Below, piece after piece: positions 7,409 to 16,128 of a DNA stretch of 26,824 bases. Every line of letters starts with the position of its first letter. Within the stretch, counting starts at the first letter, position 1. Source of the stretch: AWTP1-13 sp035258605 (GTDB taxonomy: Bacteria > Pseudomonadota > Alphaproteobacteria > Rhizobiales > Hyphomicrobiaceae). A model generated the notes under the pieces. That model did not search any database and was not told where the DNA came from. It was given only the letters and a program-made list of their open reading frames with translations. The translations under genes and the position numbers were made by a program. The stretch lies in assembly GCA_035258605.1 (NCBI GenBank), contig DATFXD010000447.1:1-26824 (forward strand), in the 5' to 3' direction.

Positions 7409-8296
7409 ATGATGTTTGAGTTCTCGTTCCTGTTCGGGCAGTTTCTCGGCGGCATCACCGCCGCCATGTTCCTGTTTCTGATTGCCTCGGGGCTGTCGCT
7501 GATCTTCGGCGTGTTGCGCGTGCTCAACTTCGCGCACGGCTCATTCTATATGATCGGTGCCTATCTGGCCTGGCAGTTTGTGCACTTGATCGCGCCGGCA
7601 CCGGAGGGCTTCTGGCTGGCGGCGCTGGCAGCGGCGGTGTCAATCGCGCTGTTGGGCGCCATCGTCGAACGGGCGCTGCTGCGTCATCTCTACAGCCGCG
7701 AGGAGCTCTACCAGCTGTTGTTCACCTACGCGCTGGTGCTGATCCTGGGTGACATGGCCAAGATCGTGTGGGGCACGCAGCAGCTGTCGGTGTCGCGCCC
7801 GCCCAGCCTCGCCGGCAGCTCGGAGGTGTTTGGCGTCACCATCCCGCACTACAACCTGTTTATCATGGGTTTGGGTCCCAGCATCGCGGTCGGCGCCTGG
7901 TACGTGCTGCAGCACACGCCGCTCGGTCGCATCGTGCGCGCCGCCGCGCTCGATCGGGAGACCCTCGGTGCGCTCGGTGCCAATGTCGGCTGGGTCTATA
8001 CCGGCATGTTCATGGCGGGCTCGTTTCTTGCCGGGCTCGGCGGCGCGCTGGTGACGCCGATCAAGAGCATCGTGCCGGGCATGGACGTGGAAATCATCGT
8101 CGAGGCCTTCATCGTGGTCGTGATCGGCGGCCTCGGCTCGTTCTGGGGGACCTTTCTCGGAGCCCTGATCTACGGCCAGGTGCTGTCGTTCGGGATCTTG
8201 ATCTTTCCGCGCTTCTCGATCTTCGCGGTGTCGGTGCTGATGGCCGCCATCCTCATCATCAGGCCGTGGGGCCTGTTCGGGCGTCCGCTCAAATGA
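7409..8296 (+). CDS. livH: ABC importer permease, LivH type
   Basis: This 295-residue integral membrane subunit has about eight hydrophobic segments. It shows LivH features: SGLSLIFGVLRVLNFAHGSFYMIGAY near the N-terminus, and the cytoplasmic coupling segment around RAAALDRETLGALGANV. It forms the translocation channel with the LivM-type subunit. The start at the first of two adjacent ATG codons fits the family N-terminus. The stop overlaps the livM start as ATGA, indicating translational coupling. A 93-base gap with a hairpin separates it from the binding-protein gene. Confidence 0.93.
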   Translation: MMFEFSFLFGQFLGGITAAMFLFLIASGLSLIFGVLRVLNFAHGSFYMIGAYLAWQFVHLIAPAPEGFWLAALAAAVSIALLGAIVERALLRHLYSREELYQLLFTYALVLILGDMAKIVWGTQQLSVSRPPSLAGSSEVFGVTIPHYNLFIMGLGPSIAVGAWYVLQHTPLGRIVRAAALDRETLGALGANVGWVYTGMFMAGSFLAGLGGALVTPIKSIVPGMDVEIIVEAFIVVVIGGLGSFWGTFLGALIYGQVLSFGILIFPRFSIFAVSVLMAAILIIRPWGLFGRPLK

Positions 8297-9300
8297 AACG
8301 CGTTCCGTGGACCCTGATCGTGTTCGCCGCCGGCCTGCTGGTGCCGTTGCTGGGCTCGCGCTTTTACACCTTCGTGGCGACCGACATCGTCATTCTGTCG
8401 CTGTTTGCCATGAGCCTCAATCTGCTTTTGGGCTACACCGGCCTCGTGTCGTTCGGTCATGCCGCCTACTTCGGCATCGGCGCCTATACCTGCGCCCTGC
8501 TGATGAAGCACGCCAACGCCCCGTTCGTCCCGAGCCTCATCGCCGCCGGCCTGATGGCGGCCGCCGCAGCCTTGCTGTTCGGGTTCTTCTGTGTGCGCCT
8601 GACCCGCATCTACTTCGCCATGCTGACCTTGGCCTTCGCCCAGATCGTGTGGGCCATTTGCTTCAAATGGAACGACGTCACCGGCGGCGAGCAGGGCCTG
8701 CCCAATGTGCCCTATCCCGGCTTGGACTGGATGGGCTCGGTGCCGGTGCTCGGCGGTTTCAGGGTGGCGGATCATTTCTATCTATGCGCGCTCAGCGTCG
8801 TTGCCCTGTGCTTTGCCGGCCTGCGCCGCATCGTCGATGCTCCCTTCGGCCGGGTGCTGACGGTGATCCGCGACAATGCCGAGCGGGCGCAGTTTATCGG
8901 CGTCAATGTCCGCGCCTACCAGCTTGCCGCCTTCGTCCTGGCCGGGTTCTTTGCCGGCATTTCGGGTGGCCTGTTCGGCATCTTCAACCGCGGTGTGTTT
9001 CCCGATTTCGCATTCTGGACCAAGTCGGCCGAGCCGCTGATCATGACCATTCTCGGCGGCATGGGAAGTTTTTGGGGGCCGGCGGTCGGGGCGGCGGCGT
9101 TCATCGTGCTCAACCAGCAGATCACCTCCTATACCGAGTATTGGCCGCTGACGATGGGAACCGTGTTGATCGTGCTGCTGTTCGTGTTTCCCGGCGGCAT
9201 CGCCGGGACCCTGCTCGGGCTCCTCGAGCGGGGCCGGGTACGGGCCGGCCGCGGCGGCACTGCCGCCGGCGCCGCGCCAATGGTGAAGCGCAATGCTTGA
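8293..9300 (+). CDS. livM: ABC importer permease, LivM type
   Basis: This is the second membrane subunit, 335 residues. Recognisable segments are LSLFAMSLNLLLGYTGLVSF followed by GHAAYFGIGAY, and the coupling helix GRVLTVIRDNAERAQFIGVNV. Longer upstream in-frame extensions would overlap livH entirely, so the ATG inside the ATGA junction is chosen. The C-terminus is a short Arg/Gly/Ala-rich tail that overlaps the start of the first ATPase gene by 8 bases. It pairs with the LivH-type subunit in the inner membrane. Confidence 0.93.
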   Translation: MKRVPWTLIVFAAGLLVPLLGSRFYTFVATDIVILSLFAMSLNLLLGYTGLVSFGHAAYFGIGAYTCALLMKHANAPFVPSLIAAGLMAAAAALLFGFFCVRLTRIYFAMLTLAFAQIVWAICFKWNDVTGGEQGLPNVPYPGLDWMGSVPVLGGFRVADHFYLCALSVVALCFAGLRRIVDAPFGRVLTVIRDNAERAQFIGVNVRAYQLAAFVLAGFFAGISGGLFGIFNRGVFPDFAFWTKSAEPLIMTILGGMGSFWGPAVGAAAFIVLNQQITSYTEYWPLTMGTVLIVLLFVFPGGIAGTLLGLLERGRVRAGRGGTAAGAAPMVKRNA

Positions 9301-10030
9301 AGTGTCCGGGCTCAGCAAGGCCTTCGACGGCTTCACCGCCGTCGACAAGGTCGATTTCGCGGTTCGGCGCGGGGAAATCGCCGCCGTGATCGGCCCCAAT
9401 GGCGCCGGCAAGTCGACCTTTTTCAACCTGATCACGGGTCACCTCAAGCCGGACGCCGGCCGCGTGCTGTTCAAACAACGCGACGTCACCGGCGCGCCGC
9501 CGCATCGCATTTGCCTCATGGGCATGGGCCGGTCATTTCAGCGCACCAACATCTTTCCAAAGCTGACGGTGTTCGAAAACGTACAAGCCGCGTTCATCAC
9601 CCATCGCCGGCGCGGCAGCAATTTCTGGAGCCTGTCGGACAGCCTCTATCGGGGCGAGACCGAGGCGCTGCTCGGCTCGCTGGGGCTTGCCGACCAGGCC
9701 GATGCCACCAGCGCGGTGCTGTCGCACGGCAATCAAAAGCAGGTCGAACTCGGTATCGCGCTGGCCTGCGATCCGGAAATCCTGTTGCTCGACGAGCCGA
9801 CCGCCGGCATGTCGGCGGCGGAAACCCGCGACACCATCCGCCTCATACAGCGGATCGCGGCGGAGCGTGCGCTCACCTTATTGTTCACCGAGCACGACAT
9901 GGAGGTGGTGTTCTCGATCGCGCAGAAGATCGCCGTGCTGCACCAGGGACGGCTGATCGCCGAGGGTACCCCCGAGGCCGTGCAACAGAACCCGGACGTT
10001 CGCCGGGTCTACCTGGGAGAGCGGCATTGA
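9293..10030 (+). CDS. livG: ABC importer ATP-binding protein, LivG type
   Basis: This is one of two cytoplasmic ATPases energising the importer, 245 residues. Walker A is GPNGAGKST, the signature is the LivG-style variant LSHGNQ, Walker B is ILLLDEPTAG, and the switch histidine lies in FTEHDMEVV. The C-terminus GTPEAVQQNPDVRRVYLGE is typical of LivG proteins. Its start overlaps livM by 8 bases and its stop overlaps the next start, so the set is tightly coupled in translation. Confidence 0.94.
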   Translation: MLEVSGLSKAFDGFTAVDKVDFAVRRGEIAAVIGPNGAGKSTFFNLITGHLKPDAGRVLFKQRDVTGAPPHRICLMGMGRSFQRTNIFPKLTVFENVQAAFITHRRRGSNFWSLSDSLYRGETEALLGSLGLADQADATSAVLSHGNQKQVELGIALACDPEILLLDEPTAGMSAAETRDTIRLIQRIAAERALTLLFTEHDMEVVFSIAQKIAVLHQGRLIAEGTPEAVQQNPDVRRVYLGERH

Positions 10031-10734
10031 CGGCGCTGCTCGAGGTGCGTGATCTCTATACCGCCTACGGCGAGGCGCAGGTGCTGTTCGGCGTCTCGCT
10101 CGAGGTGGCGGCTGGGGAATGCGTGTGCCTGCTCGGCCGCAACGGCGTCGGCAAGACCACGACCTTGCGCTCGATCATGGGCCTGACGCCGCCGCGCCGG
10201 GGTGCCGTGCTGTGGCGGGGGGCGCCGATTACCGGTTGGGCGCCGCACCGCGTGGCCCGCCTCGGCATCGGTTTCGTGCCGGAGGACCGGCGCATCTTTG
10301 CCGAGCTCACCACCTGGGAGAACCTCGATGTGGCACGCCGCGTGTCCGGGCGCAGCGGGCCATGGACCATCGAGGCGGTATCAGAGCTGTTCCCCAAGCT
10401 CACCGAGTTGCGCGATCGCCAGGGCGGCTTCCTGTCCGGCGGCGAGCAGCAGATGCTGACCATCGCCCGCACCTTGATGCTCAATCCCGAGCTGCTGCTG
10501 CTCGACGAGCCGTCCGAAGGGCTGGCGCCGCTGGTGGTCGAGCAGCTGTTTGAGCGCATTGCCGAGCTGAAGCGGCAGGGCCTGACCATCATGCTGGCCG
10601 AGCAGGGCGTCGAGTTTTCGCTGGCGCTGGCCGATCGGGTCTACGTTCTGGAAAAAGGTGCCGTGCGCTTCGCCGGTGCCGCCGCCCAGCTGCGCGACGA
10701 TGCAGCGCTACGCCACAAACTGTTGGCCTTGTAA
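10027..10734 (+). CDS. livF: ABC importer ATP-binding protein, LivF type
   Basis: This is the second ATPase subunit, 235 residues, with Walker A GRNGVGKTT, signature LSGGEQ, Walker B LLLLDEPSEG and the LivF hallmark LAEQGVEFSLALADRVYVLE. I chose a TTG start at 10027, which forms a TTGA overlap with the livG stop and has GGGAGAG upstream. Translation then reads TALLEVRDLYTAYGEAQVL, the normal LivF N-terminus. No ATG is available at the right place. The longer open frame upstream is only a shadow of livG. Confidence 0.91.
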   Translation: MTALLEVRDLYTAYGEAQVLFGVSLEVAAGECVCLLGRNGVGKTTTLRSIMGLTPPRRGAVLWRGAPITGWAPHRVARLGIGFVPEDRRIFAELTTWENLDVARRVSGRSGPWTIEAVSELFPKLTELRDRQGGFLSGGEQQMLTIARTLMLNPELLLLDEPSEGLAPLVVEQLFERIAELKRQGLTIMLAEQGVEFSLALADRVYVLEKGAVRFAGAAAQLRDDAALRHKLLAL

Positions 10735-10745
10735 GGGAGAGCGTC

Positions 10746-10952
10746 ATGCCGTTCGTAAACATCCGCATCCTCGCCGGGCATGCACAGGAGCGCAAGGACG
10801 AGATCGCGCGCCGCGTGACGGAGACCATCAGCGAGGTCGCCGAGCTGCCGAAGGAGGCGGTGTGGGTGGTGTTCGAGGAGGTTGGCGCCGACGACTGGTA
10901 CGTCGGCCAGGCGCGGGTGAGCGAGTTGCAAAAGCGAGCCGCCAAGTCATGA
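10746..10952 (+). CDS. 4-oxalocrotonate tautomerase-like protein
   Basis: This 68-residue tautomerase-superfamily protein begins Met-Pro, so the catalytic N-terminal proline is exposed once Met is removed. Numbering from that proline, the classical 4-oxalocrotonate tautomerase residues Arg11 and Arg39 align with His11 and Trp39, and Phe50 with Trp50 in GADDWYVG. It therefore belongs to a non-canonical branch and probably does not act on 4-oxalocrotonate. GGGAGAGCG precedes the ATG, 11 bases after the transporter, and the stop overlaps the next gene as ATGA. Its likely job is enol/keto isomerisation of a pathway or imported compound; the substrate is unknown. Confidence 0.85.
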   Translation: MPFVNIRILAGHAQERKDEIARRVTETISEVAELPKEAVWVVFEEVGADDWYVGQARVSELQKRAAKS

Positions 10953-11842
10953 GCGGGGTCGAGATCCGGGACGCACGCTTCCAAGCAGTGGTGGCGGCCA
11001 GCCTCGAGTTTGAGCGGCTGGTCGGCGGCTGCATCTTCACCGAGGGTCCGTTGTGGCACCGCCGCGACCGCTATCTCCTGTTCAGCGATATGCCGGGCGA
11101 TCATCTGCGCCGTTGGAGCGCCAACGACGGGGTCAGCACCTTTCGCCAGCCCTGCAACAAGTCGAACGGGCTCGCCTGGGACAACCAGGGGCGCCTGATC
11201 GCCTGCGAGCATGCCTCGAGCTCGCTGACGCGCACCGAGGCCGATGGCGGCATCACCGTGCTCGCCAGTCATTTCGGCGACAAACAGTTGAATAGCCCCA
11301 ATGACGTGGTGGTGAAGCGCGACGGCGCCATCTATTTCTCCGATCCCAGCTATGGGCGCATGGAGCACTTCGGGGTGCCGCGGCCGCTCGAACTCGACTT
11401 TCGCGGCGTCTATCGCCTCGAGCCCGACACCGGCGCGCTGAGGCTAATCGCACAAGACTTCGCGCAGCCGAACGGTCTGTGCTTCTCGCTCGACGAGCGG
11501 CGGCTGTTCGTCAACGACACGGAGCGGCAACACATTCGGGTATTCGAGGTGGCCGCCGACGGCACGCTCGCCAACGGCCGCGTCTGGGCCAACACCTTGG
11601 GCGAGGGACCCGGCGCGCCCGATGGCATGAAGGTCGACAGCGTCGGCAATGTCTATTGCTGCGGTCCCGGCGGCATCCACGTGTTGGCGCCCGATGCCAC
11701 GGCGCTGGGCGTCATTCAGGTGCCGGAGGTGACGGCGAATTTCTGTTGGGGCGACGACGATCTCAGGAGCCTCTTCATTGCCGCCTCGACCTCGATCTAT
11801 CGCATCCGGGTCAACACGCCGGGAACCGCGCAGCTGCGCTAA
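10949..11842 (+). CDS. SMP-30/gluconolactonase-family hydrolase
   Basis: This 297-residue six-bladed beta-propeller is probably a divalent-metal-dependent lactonase. Conserved family positions are visible: Glu in FTEGPLW, Asn in NSPNDVVV, Asn in QPNGLCFS and Asp in LFVNDT, which together form the metal and active site. The C-terminal blade contains GAPDGMKVDSVGNVY. No signal peptide is seen, so it should be cytoplasmic. Its ATG overlaps the tautomerase stop, so the two are translated together as the last genes of the transporter operon. Possible substrates include enol-lactones or sugar-type lactones; the sequence alone does not decide. Confidence 0.88.
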   Translation: MSGVEIRDARFQAVVAASLEFERLVGGCIFTEGPLWHRRDRYLLFSDMPGDHLRRWSANDGVSTFRQPCNKSNGLAWDNQGRLIACEHASSSLTRTEADGGITVLASHFGDKQLNSPNDVVVKRDGAIYFSDPSYGRMEHFGVPRPLELDFRGVYRLEPDTGALRLIAQDFAQPNGLCFSLDERRLFVNDTERQHIRVFEVAADGTLANGRVWANTLGEGPGAPDGMKVDSVGNVYCCGPGGIHVLAPDATALGVIQVPEVTANFCWGDDDLRSLFIAASTSIYRIRVNTPGTAQLR

Positions 11843-11853
11843 CGCCGGCGGTT

Positions 11854-11875
11854 TGGCCCCAAGGGCTCGGGGCCA
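11854..11875 (+). terminator. Hairpin after the transporter/lactonase operon
   Basis: A 7-bp perfect stem (TGGCCCC/GGGGCCA) with an 8-base loop lies 12 bases after the lactonase stop and before rnpB. It lacks a U-tract, so any termination would be weak or Rho-assisted. Confidence 0.35.
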
Positions 11876-11927
11876 GTGCCGAGCTCAGCCGCGGGCAAAA
11901 AAACCATGCCGGCGGCGGCTCTCCCCC

Positions 11928-11956
11928 TTGACCCGCGCCCGGCTTCGGCCCTTAGT
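11928..11956 (+). promoter_or_regulatory. Predicted promoter of rnpB
   Basis: TTGACC (11928-11933), a 17-base spacer and a weak -10 CTTAGT (11951-11956) place the transcription start about 11963-11964. That is exactly where the P1 helix of the RNase P RNA begins. The -35 is five of six consensus bases; the -10 is poor. Confidence 0.5.
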
Positions 11957-11963
11957 GCCACCG

Positions 11964-12388
<425 letters not shown>

Positions 12389-12471
12389 CACCGCTTGCCC
12401 CGCGGCTCATCCTGCCGCGCCGAACCCGATCTGGGCTGGCCGCCAGCGACGCGCTGCGGTCGATGACCTCG

Positions 12472-13275
12472 TCAGTTCGCGGTCATGCCGCCGTCGATCA
12501 CGAGCTCGCTGCCCGTGACCCAGGAGGCCTCGTCGGAGGCCAGATAGAGGCAACCCGCAGCAATATCGGCTGGGGTGCCGAAACGTCCGAGCGGAGTTGC
12601 CGCCAGCCGGCCCTTGGCCACCTCGGGGTTGGCGTGGCCGGGCCGCGTCATTGGCGTGTCGACGAAGCCTGGATGCACCGAGTTCACCCGGATCTTGTCG
12701 GGGGCGTATTGGATGGCGGCAGCCTTGGAGAAGATCCTGACCGCCCCCTTCGAGGCATGATAGGCGGCATTGGCGTGCGAGCCGATGATGCCGCAAATCG
12801 ATGAAATGTTGATGATCGAGCCGCCACCGGCGCGCTGCATGGCGGGGATGGCAGCCTTGGTGCCGAGGAACACGCCGGTAGCGTTGATCTCCATCACCCA
12901 GTTCCAGTGCGTCAGCGACTGTTCGGCAAGCCGCGGCCCGGCCGTCGGCCCGGTCTGGATGTTGAGCTTGGGATCGCGCCCGGAGATGCCGGCAATATTG
13001 CACAGAATGTCGAGGCGGCCGAAGTCCTGTTCGGCTTTGGCGACCACCGCCTGCCAGCGCGCCTCGTCGCGCACATCGTGCACGGCAAACGCCGCCGTGC
13101 CGCCGCTGCGTCTGATATCGCCCGCTACCTCTTCACCCAAGCCGGCCTCGCTATCGGTCACCAGCACCTTGGCGCCGTGTCGGCCAAACACGCGGGCGGT
13201 CTCCGCGCCGATGCCGGATGCGCCGCCGGTCACGATTGCCACCTTGCCCACCAGTCGCTGCCCAGGCGCGCTCAT
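12472..13275 (-). CDS. NAD-dependent short-chain dehydrogenase/reductase paired with a Baeyer-Villiger monooxygenase
   Basis: This 267-residue classical SDR has TGGASGIG (17-24), Asp41 after beta-2 (NAD preference), NIAG instead of NNAG, and the catalytic set Asn131, Ser159, Tyr172 and Lys176. An insertion of about 20 residues after NIAG (SGRDPKLNIQTGPTAGP) resembles SDRs of the cyclohexanol/cyclopentanol or hydroxysteroid type. The ATG at 13275 is chosen because AAAGGTGAG lies just upstream; a start six codons earlier is possible. It follows the Baeyer-Villiger gene by 41 bases on the same strand. A natural role is oxidation of a cyclic alcohol to the ketone used by that enzyme, or oxidation of the alcohol after lactone opening. 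The substrate is inferred only from context. Confidence 0.88.
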   Translation of the reverse strand: MSAPGQRLVGKVAIVTGGASGIGAETARVFGRHGAKVLVTDSEAGLGEEVAGDIRRSGGTAAFAVHDVRDEARWQAVVAKAEQDFGRLDILCNIAGISGRDPKLNIQTGPTAGPRLAEQSLTHWNWVMEINATGVFLGTKAAIPAMQRAGGGSIINISSICGIIGSHANAAYHASKGAVRIFSKAAAIQYAPDKIRVNSVHPGFVDTPMTRPGHANPEVAKGRLAATPLGRFGTPADIAAGCLYLASDEASWVTGSELVIDGGMTAN

Positions 13276-13316
13276 GCTCTCACCTTTCCTCACTTCGGCG
13301 GTCCGGCCAGCGCCAA

Positions 13317-14939
13317 CTATCGGCCGAGCCGGAAGCCCTGGTAACCGTTGCCGGCGACATCGTCACAGATCTTGCGGTAGTGCGCCATGCCACCGGCGTA
13401 GGGCATGAACACGCGTGGTTTGCCGGGCACGTTGGCGCCGAGGTACCAGGAGTGCTTCACCTGCGGCAGCAGCGTGGCATTGGCGGCGGTGTCGACCGCC
13501 TCCAGCCAGCGATCCATCGCCTCGGGACTGGGCTCGATCCACGCCGCGCCGGCGTGCCTCAGGTGGCGGATGCAGTCGGTGATCCACTCGACGTGCTGCT
13601 CGATCGCCACCGGCATGTTGCACAAAACCGACGGGCTGCCCGGCCCGGTGATGGTGAAGAGGTTCGGGAAGCCCGCCACTTGCAGGCCGAGGTAGTTGCT
13701 GGGGCCCGCCCGCCAGGCGTCGGCCAGCGCCAGGCCGTCGCGGCCACGAATGTTCATGGCGATCAGCGGGCCGGTCATGGCATCGAAGCCGGTGGCAAAG
13801 ACGATGATGTCGAGCGGGTATTCCGCGACGCTGGTTTTCACGCCCGCCGGCGTGATGGCTTCGATCGGTGCCGCCCGCACATCGACCAGGGAGACATTGT
13901 CGCGGTTGAAGGTCTCAAAATAGTTGCTGTCGATCGGCGGCCGCTTGGCGGCGTAGGGATGATCGATATCGGCGAGCTTGGCGGCGGTGGCGGGGTCCCT
14001 CACCGTGGCGCGGATCTTGCTGCGGATGAAGTCTGCCGCCGTGTCATTGGCCGCCTTGTCGGCCAATAGATCGCGGAAGGTGGCGCGGAACTGCAGGCCG
14101 CCCTGCTGCCAGGCGGCTTCGTAGATGGCGTGCCGCTCGGCTGCCGTCACATCGAAGGCGGAGCGATCCTCGATCTGGAAAGCGTGGCCGTTGGGTGTGC
14201 TGTGCATGGCGCGGCGGATGTCGGCGTGGTTGTCCCGCACGTACTTGAGAAACTCGGGGGTCAGGGGCGCGTTGCGGGCAGGCACGCTATAGTTTGCCGT
14301 GCGCTGGAACACGATCAGTTGCCGGGCGGTCTCGGCAATCACCGGCGCCGCCTGAATGCCGGTCGAGCCGGTGCCGATCAGGCCCACGCGCTGGCCGGTG
14401 AAGTCGACCCCCTCGTGCGGCCATTCGCCGGTGTGCAGCATCCGGCCGGCGAAGCTTTCGCGCCCCGGGATGTTGGGTACGTTGGCGGTCGACAGGCAGC
14501 CAACGGCGGCGATCAGGTAGGTGGCGCAGTAGCGGTCGCCGCCAGCGGTCGTCACCTGCCAGCGATTGGCCGCCGCATCGTAGTCGGCGGCAATCACGCG
14601 GGTGTTAAATGCGATATCCCGCTTCAAATCGAAACGGTCGGCGACGTGGTTGAGATAGCGCCTGATCTCCGGATGGCCAGGATAGCGCTCGCTCCACTGC
14701 CATTGGCTGAGCAACGCCTCCGAGAAGGTGTAGCAGTAGGCGTGGCTTTCCGAATCGCAGCGCGCCCCGGGATAGCGGTTCCAGTACCAGGTGCCGCCGA
14801 CCCCCCCGCCCTTTTCCAGCACCCGGGCGGCGAGGCCGAGACGGTCGCGCAAGGTCAACAGCTGGTAGAGGCCAGAAAAGCCCGCGCCGACGATCAGGGC
14901 ATCGAAGCTTTTGTCGTTCGCGTCTGCCGTAGCTCGCAT
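13317..14939 (-). CDS. Type I Baeyer-Villiger monooxygenase (FAD, NADPH)
   Basis: This 540-residue flavoprotein would insert oxygen next to a carbonyl, turning a ketone into an ester or a cyclic ketone into a lactone. It has the FAD Rossmann motif GAGFSG (18-23), the diagnostic type I fingerprint FxGxxxHxxxWP as FAGRMLHTGEWP (163-174), the second Rossmann motif GTGSTG (189-194) for NADPH, and the conserved ATGF segment before the C-terminal domain. Length is normal for the cyclohexanone/phenylacetone/steroid monooxygenase group. The ATG at 14939 is preceded directly by a GTG that could also serve; AAGG lies very close upstream. It is first in an operon with the SDR. Substrate unknown; a ring ketone fits the cluster. 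Confidence 0.93.
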   Translation of the reverse strand: MRATADANDKSFDALIVGAGFSGLYQLLTLRDRLGLAARVLEKGGGVGGTWYWNRYPGARCDSESHAYCYTFSEALLSQWQWSERYPGHPEIRRYLNHVADRFDLKRDIAFNTRVIAADYDAAANRWQVTTAGGDRYCATYLIAAVGCLSTANVPNIPGRESFAGRMLHTGEWPHEGVDFTGQRVGLIGTGSTGIQAAPVIAETARQLIVFQRTANYSVPARNAPLTPEFLKYVRDNHADIRRAMHSTPNGHAFQIEDRSAFDVTAAERHAIYEAAWQQGGLQFRATFRDLLADKAANDTAADFIRSKIRATVRDPATAAKLADIDHPYAAKRPPIDSNYFETFNRDNVSLVDVRAAPIEAITPAGVKTSVAEYPLDIIVFATGFDAMTGPLIAMNIRGRDGLALADAWRAGPSNYLGLQVAGFPNLFTITGPGSPSVLCNMPVAIEQHVEWITDCIRHLRHAGAAWIEPSPEAMDRWLEAVDTAANATLLPQVKHSWYLGANVPGKPRVFMPYAGGMAHYRKICDDVAGNGYQGFRLGR

Positions 14940-15228
14940 CACCTTGCCACTGCTTGCCCGTTATCCCCTCGGGGACCACCATCGGCGCCCCGGTCGGCCG
15001 CCAAGCCATGCTTGCGGCCGCCAGGCTACTTGGCAAGGCGAACCTTGTGGAGCTTGTCGTTTTGCAGGCGTGCTCTGCGCCGGTGCGGGGCAAGCCCGAC
15101 GCCACGCTATTCTGCAACGGCGAACGAACCAGCCGATCATCGGCCCCCCGGCGCGTTGGCTCGGGGGGCTCGCGCGCGCGGCAGCGCGCGCCGCCGGTTG
15201 CGGCGCACGACCTTGCGACCCCGGCGGG
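14940..15228. other. Intergenic stretch with two strong hairpins
   Basis: No credible gene is seen in these 289 bases between two leftward genes. A perfect 8-bp stem GCCCCCCG/CGGGGGGC (15143-15150 with 15162-15169) and an adjacent GCGCGCGC repeat pair (15172-15179 with 15184-15191) lie just downstream of the DUF2189 gene and may end its transcript. The promoter for the Baeyer-Villiger operon should lie between about 14945 and 15140, but I cannot pick out a convincing one. Confidence 0.4.
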
Positions 15229-16128
15229 CTAGGGCTTGTCGGCGGGGGTGGTCGGCATGAACAGGGACACCGGGAAGTCGGCGGCCCAGCGCCGCCCCTT
15301 GGGCTTGGGCTCATATTGCGGCCGCGGGCTCGAATCGGGCTCGATCAGCTTGCGATAGAGGTGCCAGGTTGAGTGCCCGAGCACCGGCACGACCACCGCC
15401 AGCCCAAGGAACAGCGGCAGCGAGCCGATCACCAGCAGGCCGGCGACGAAGATGCCCCAAACCGCCATGGCGATCGGATTGCGCAGGACAGCGCGCAGCG
15501 ACGTGATGATCGCGGCCACCACTCCGACGTTGCGGTCGAGCAGCAGCGGAAACGACACCACGCTCAGCGCAAAAGCGGCAACGGCAAACAGGAAACCGAC
15601 GGCATTGCCGACCACGATCAGGTCCTGGCCCGACGGCGTGAAGAGCACGCGCGTGAGGAACTCCCGCAAGGTGGTCGGCTCATAGTCGCCGAACCTGGCC
15701 TCGTAGATGGCATTGGCCGTCGCCAACCATACCGTGAACAGCACCAACAGCAGCCCGCCCAGGAGACAGATTGGCCGGAACGATGGGGAATGGATGATGT
15801 CGAAGGCGTGGCGCCAGGAGGTGTCGAGGCCCAACTCGCGGCGACGGCTCAGTTCGTAGAGCCCAATCGCGGCGAAAGGTCCAACCAGCGGGAAGCCGGC
15901 CGCCAACGGGTAGAGCAGCGGAATGAGGTCGTAGCCAAACACCGCGCGAAACAGCATGAGGCCGATCACCGGATACATCAGGCTGAGGAAGATGACGTGC
16001 GTTGGCATCGCCCGGAAATCGTCGAGGCCCTTGGCCAGGGCATCGCGCAAATCGGCGAGGCCGATCGAGCGGACGGTGGGTAGCGCCAGCGCGGGCTCAG
16101 TAGGCAGAATAACATCTGTTTGCGGCAT
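15229..16128 (-). CDS. DUF2189 integral membrane protein
   Basis: This 299-residue inner-membrane protein has about six transmembrane segments. It shows the family's characteristic run: SFPLLLDRNVG, then AVLRNPIAMAVWGIFVAGLL, then PVLGHSTWHLYRKLI. DUF2189 proteins are sometimes mislabelled as cytochrome c oxidase subunit I; their function is not known to me. The ATG at 16128 has AAGGGGACC upstream, better than the TTG eight codons earlier. It stands alone on the strand with more than 280 bases on either side. It is a common housekeeping-type gene in Alphaproteobacteria and is probably unrelated to the catabolic genes. Confidence 0.87.
   Translation of the reverse strand: MPQTDVILPTEPALALPTVRSIGLADLRDALAKGLDDFRAMPTHVIFLSLMYPVIGLMLFRAVFGYDLIPLLYPLAAGFPLVGPFAAIGLYELSRRRELGLDTSWRHAFDIIHSPSFRPICLLGGLLLVLFTVWLATANAIYEARFGDYEPTTLREFLTRVLFTPSGQDLIVVGNAVGFLFAVAAFALSVVSFPLLLDRNVGVVAAIITSLRAVLRNPIAMAVWGIFVAGLLVIGSLPLFLGLAVVVPVLGHSTWHLYRKLIEPDSSPRPQYEPKPKGRRWAADFPVSLFMPTTPADKP

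Noticed and set aside
15172..15191. Alternating GCGCGCGC repeats
   Set aside because: Considered as a Z-DNA or recombination element, but in DNA this GC-rich they are more simply read as part of a terminator-like hairpin region.
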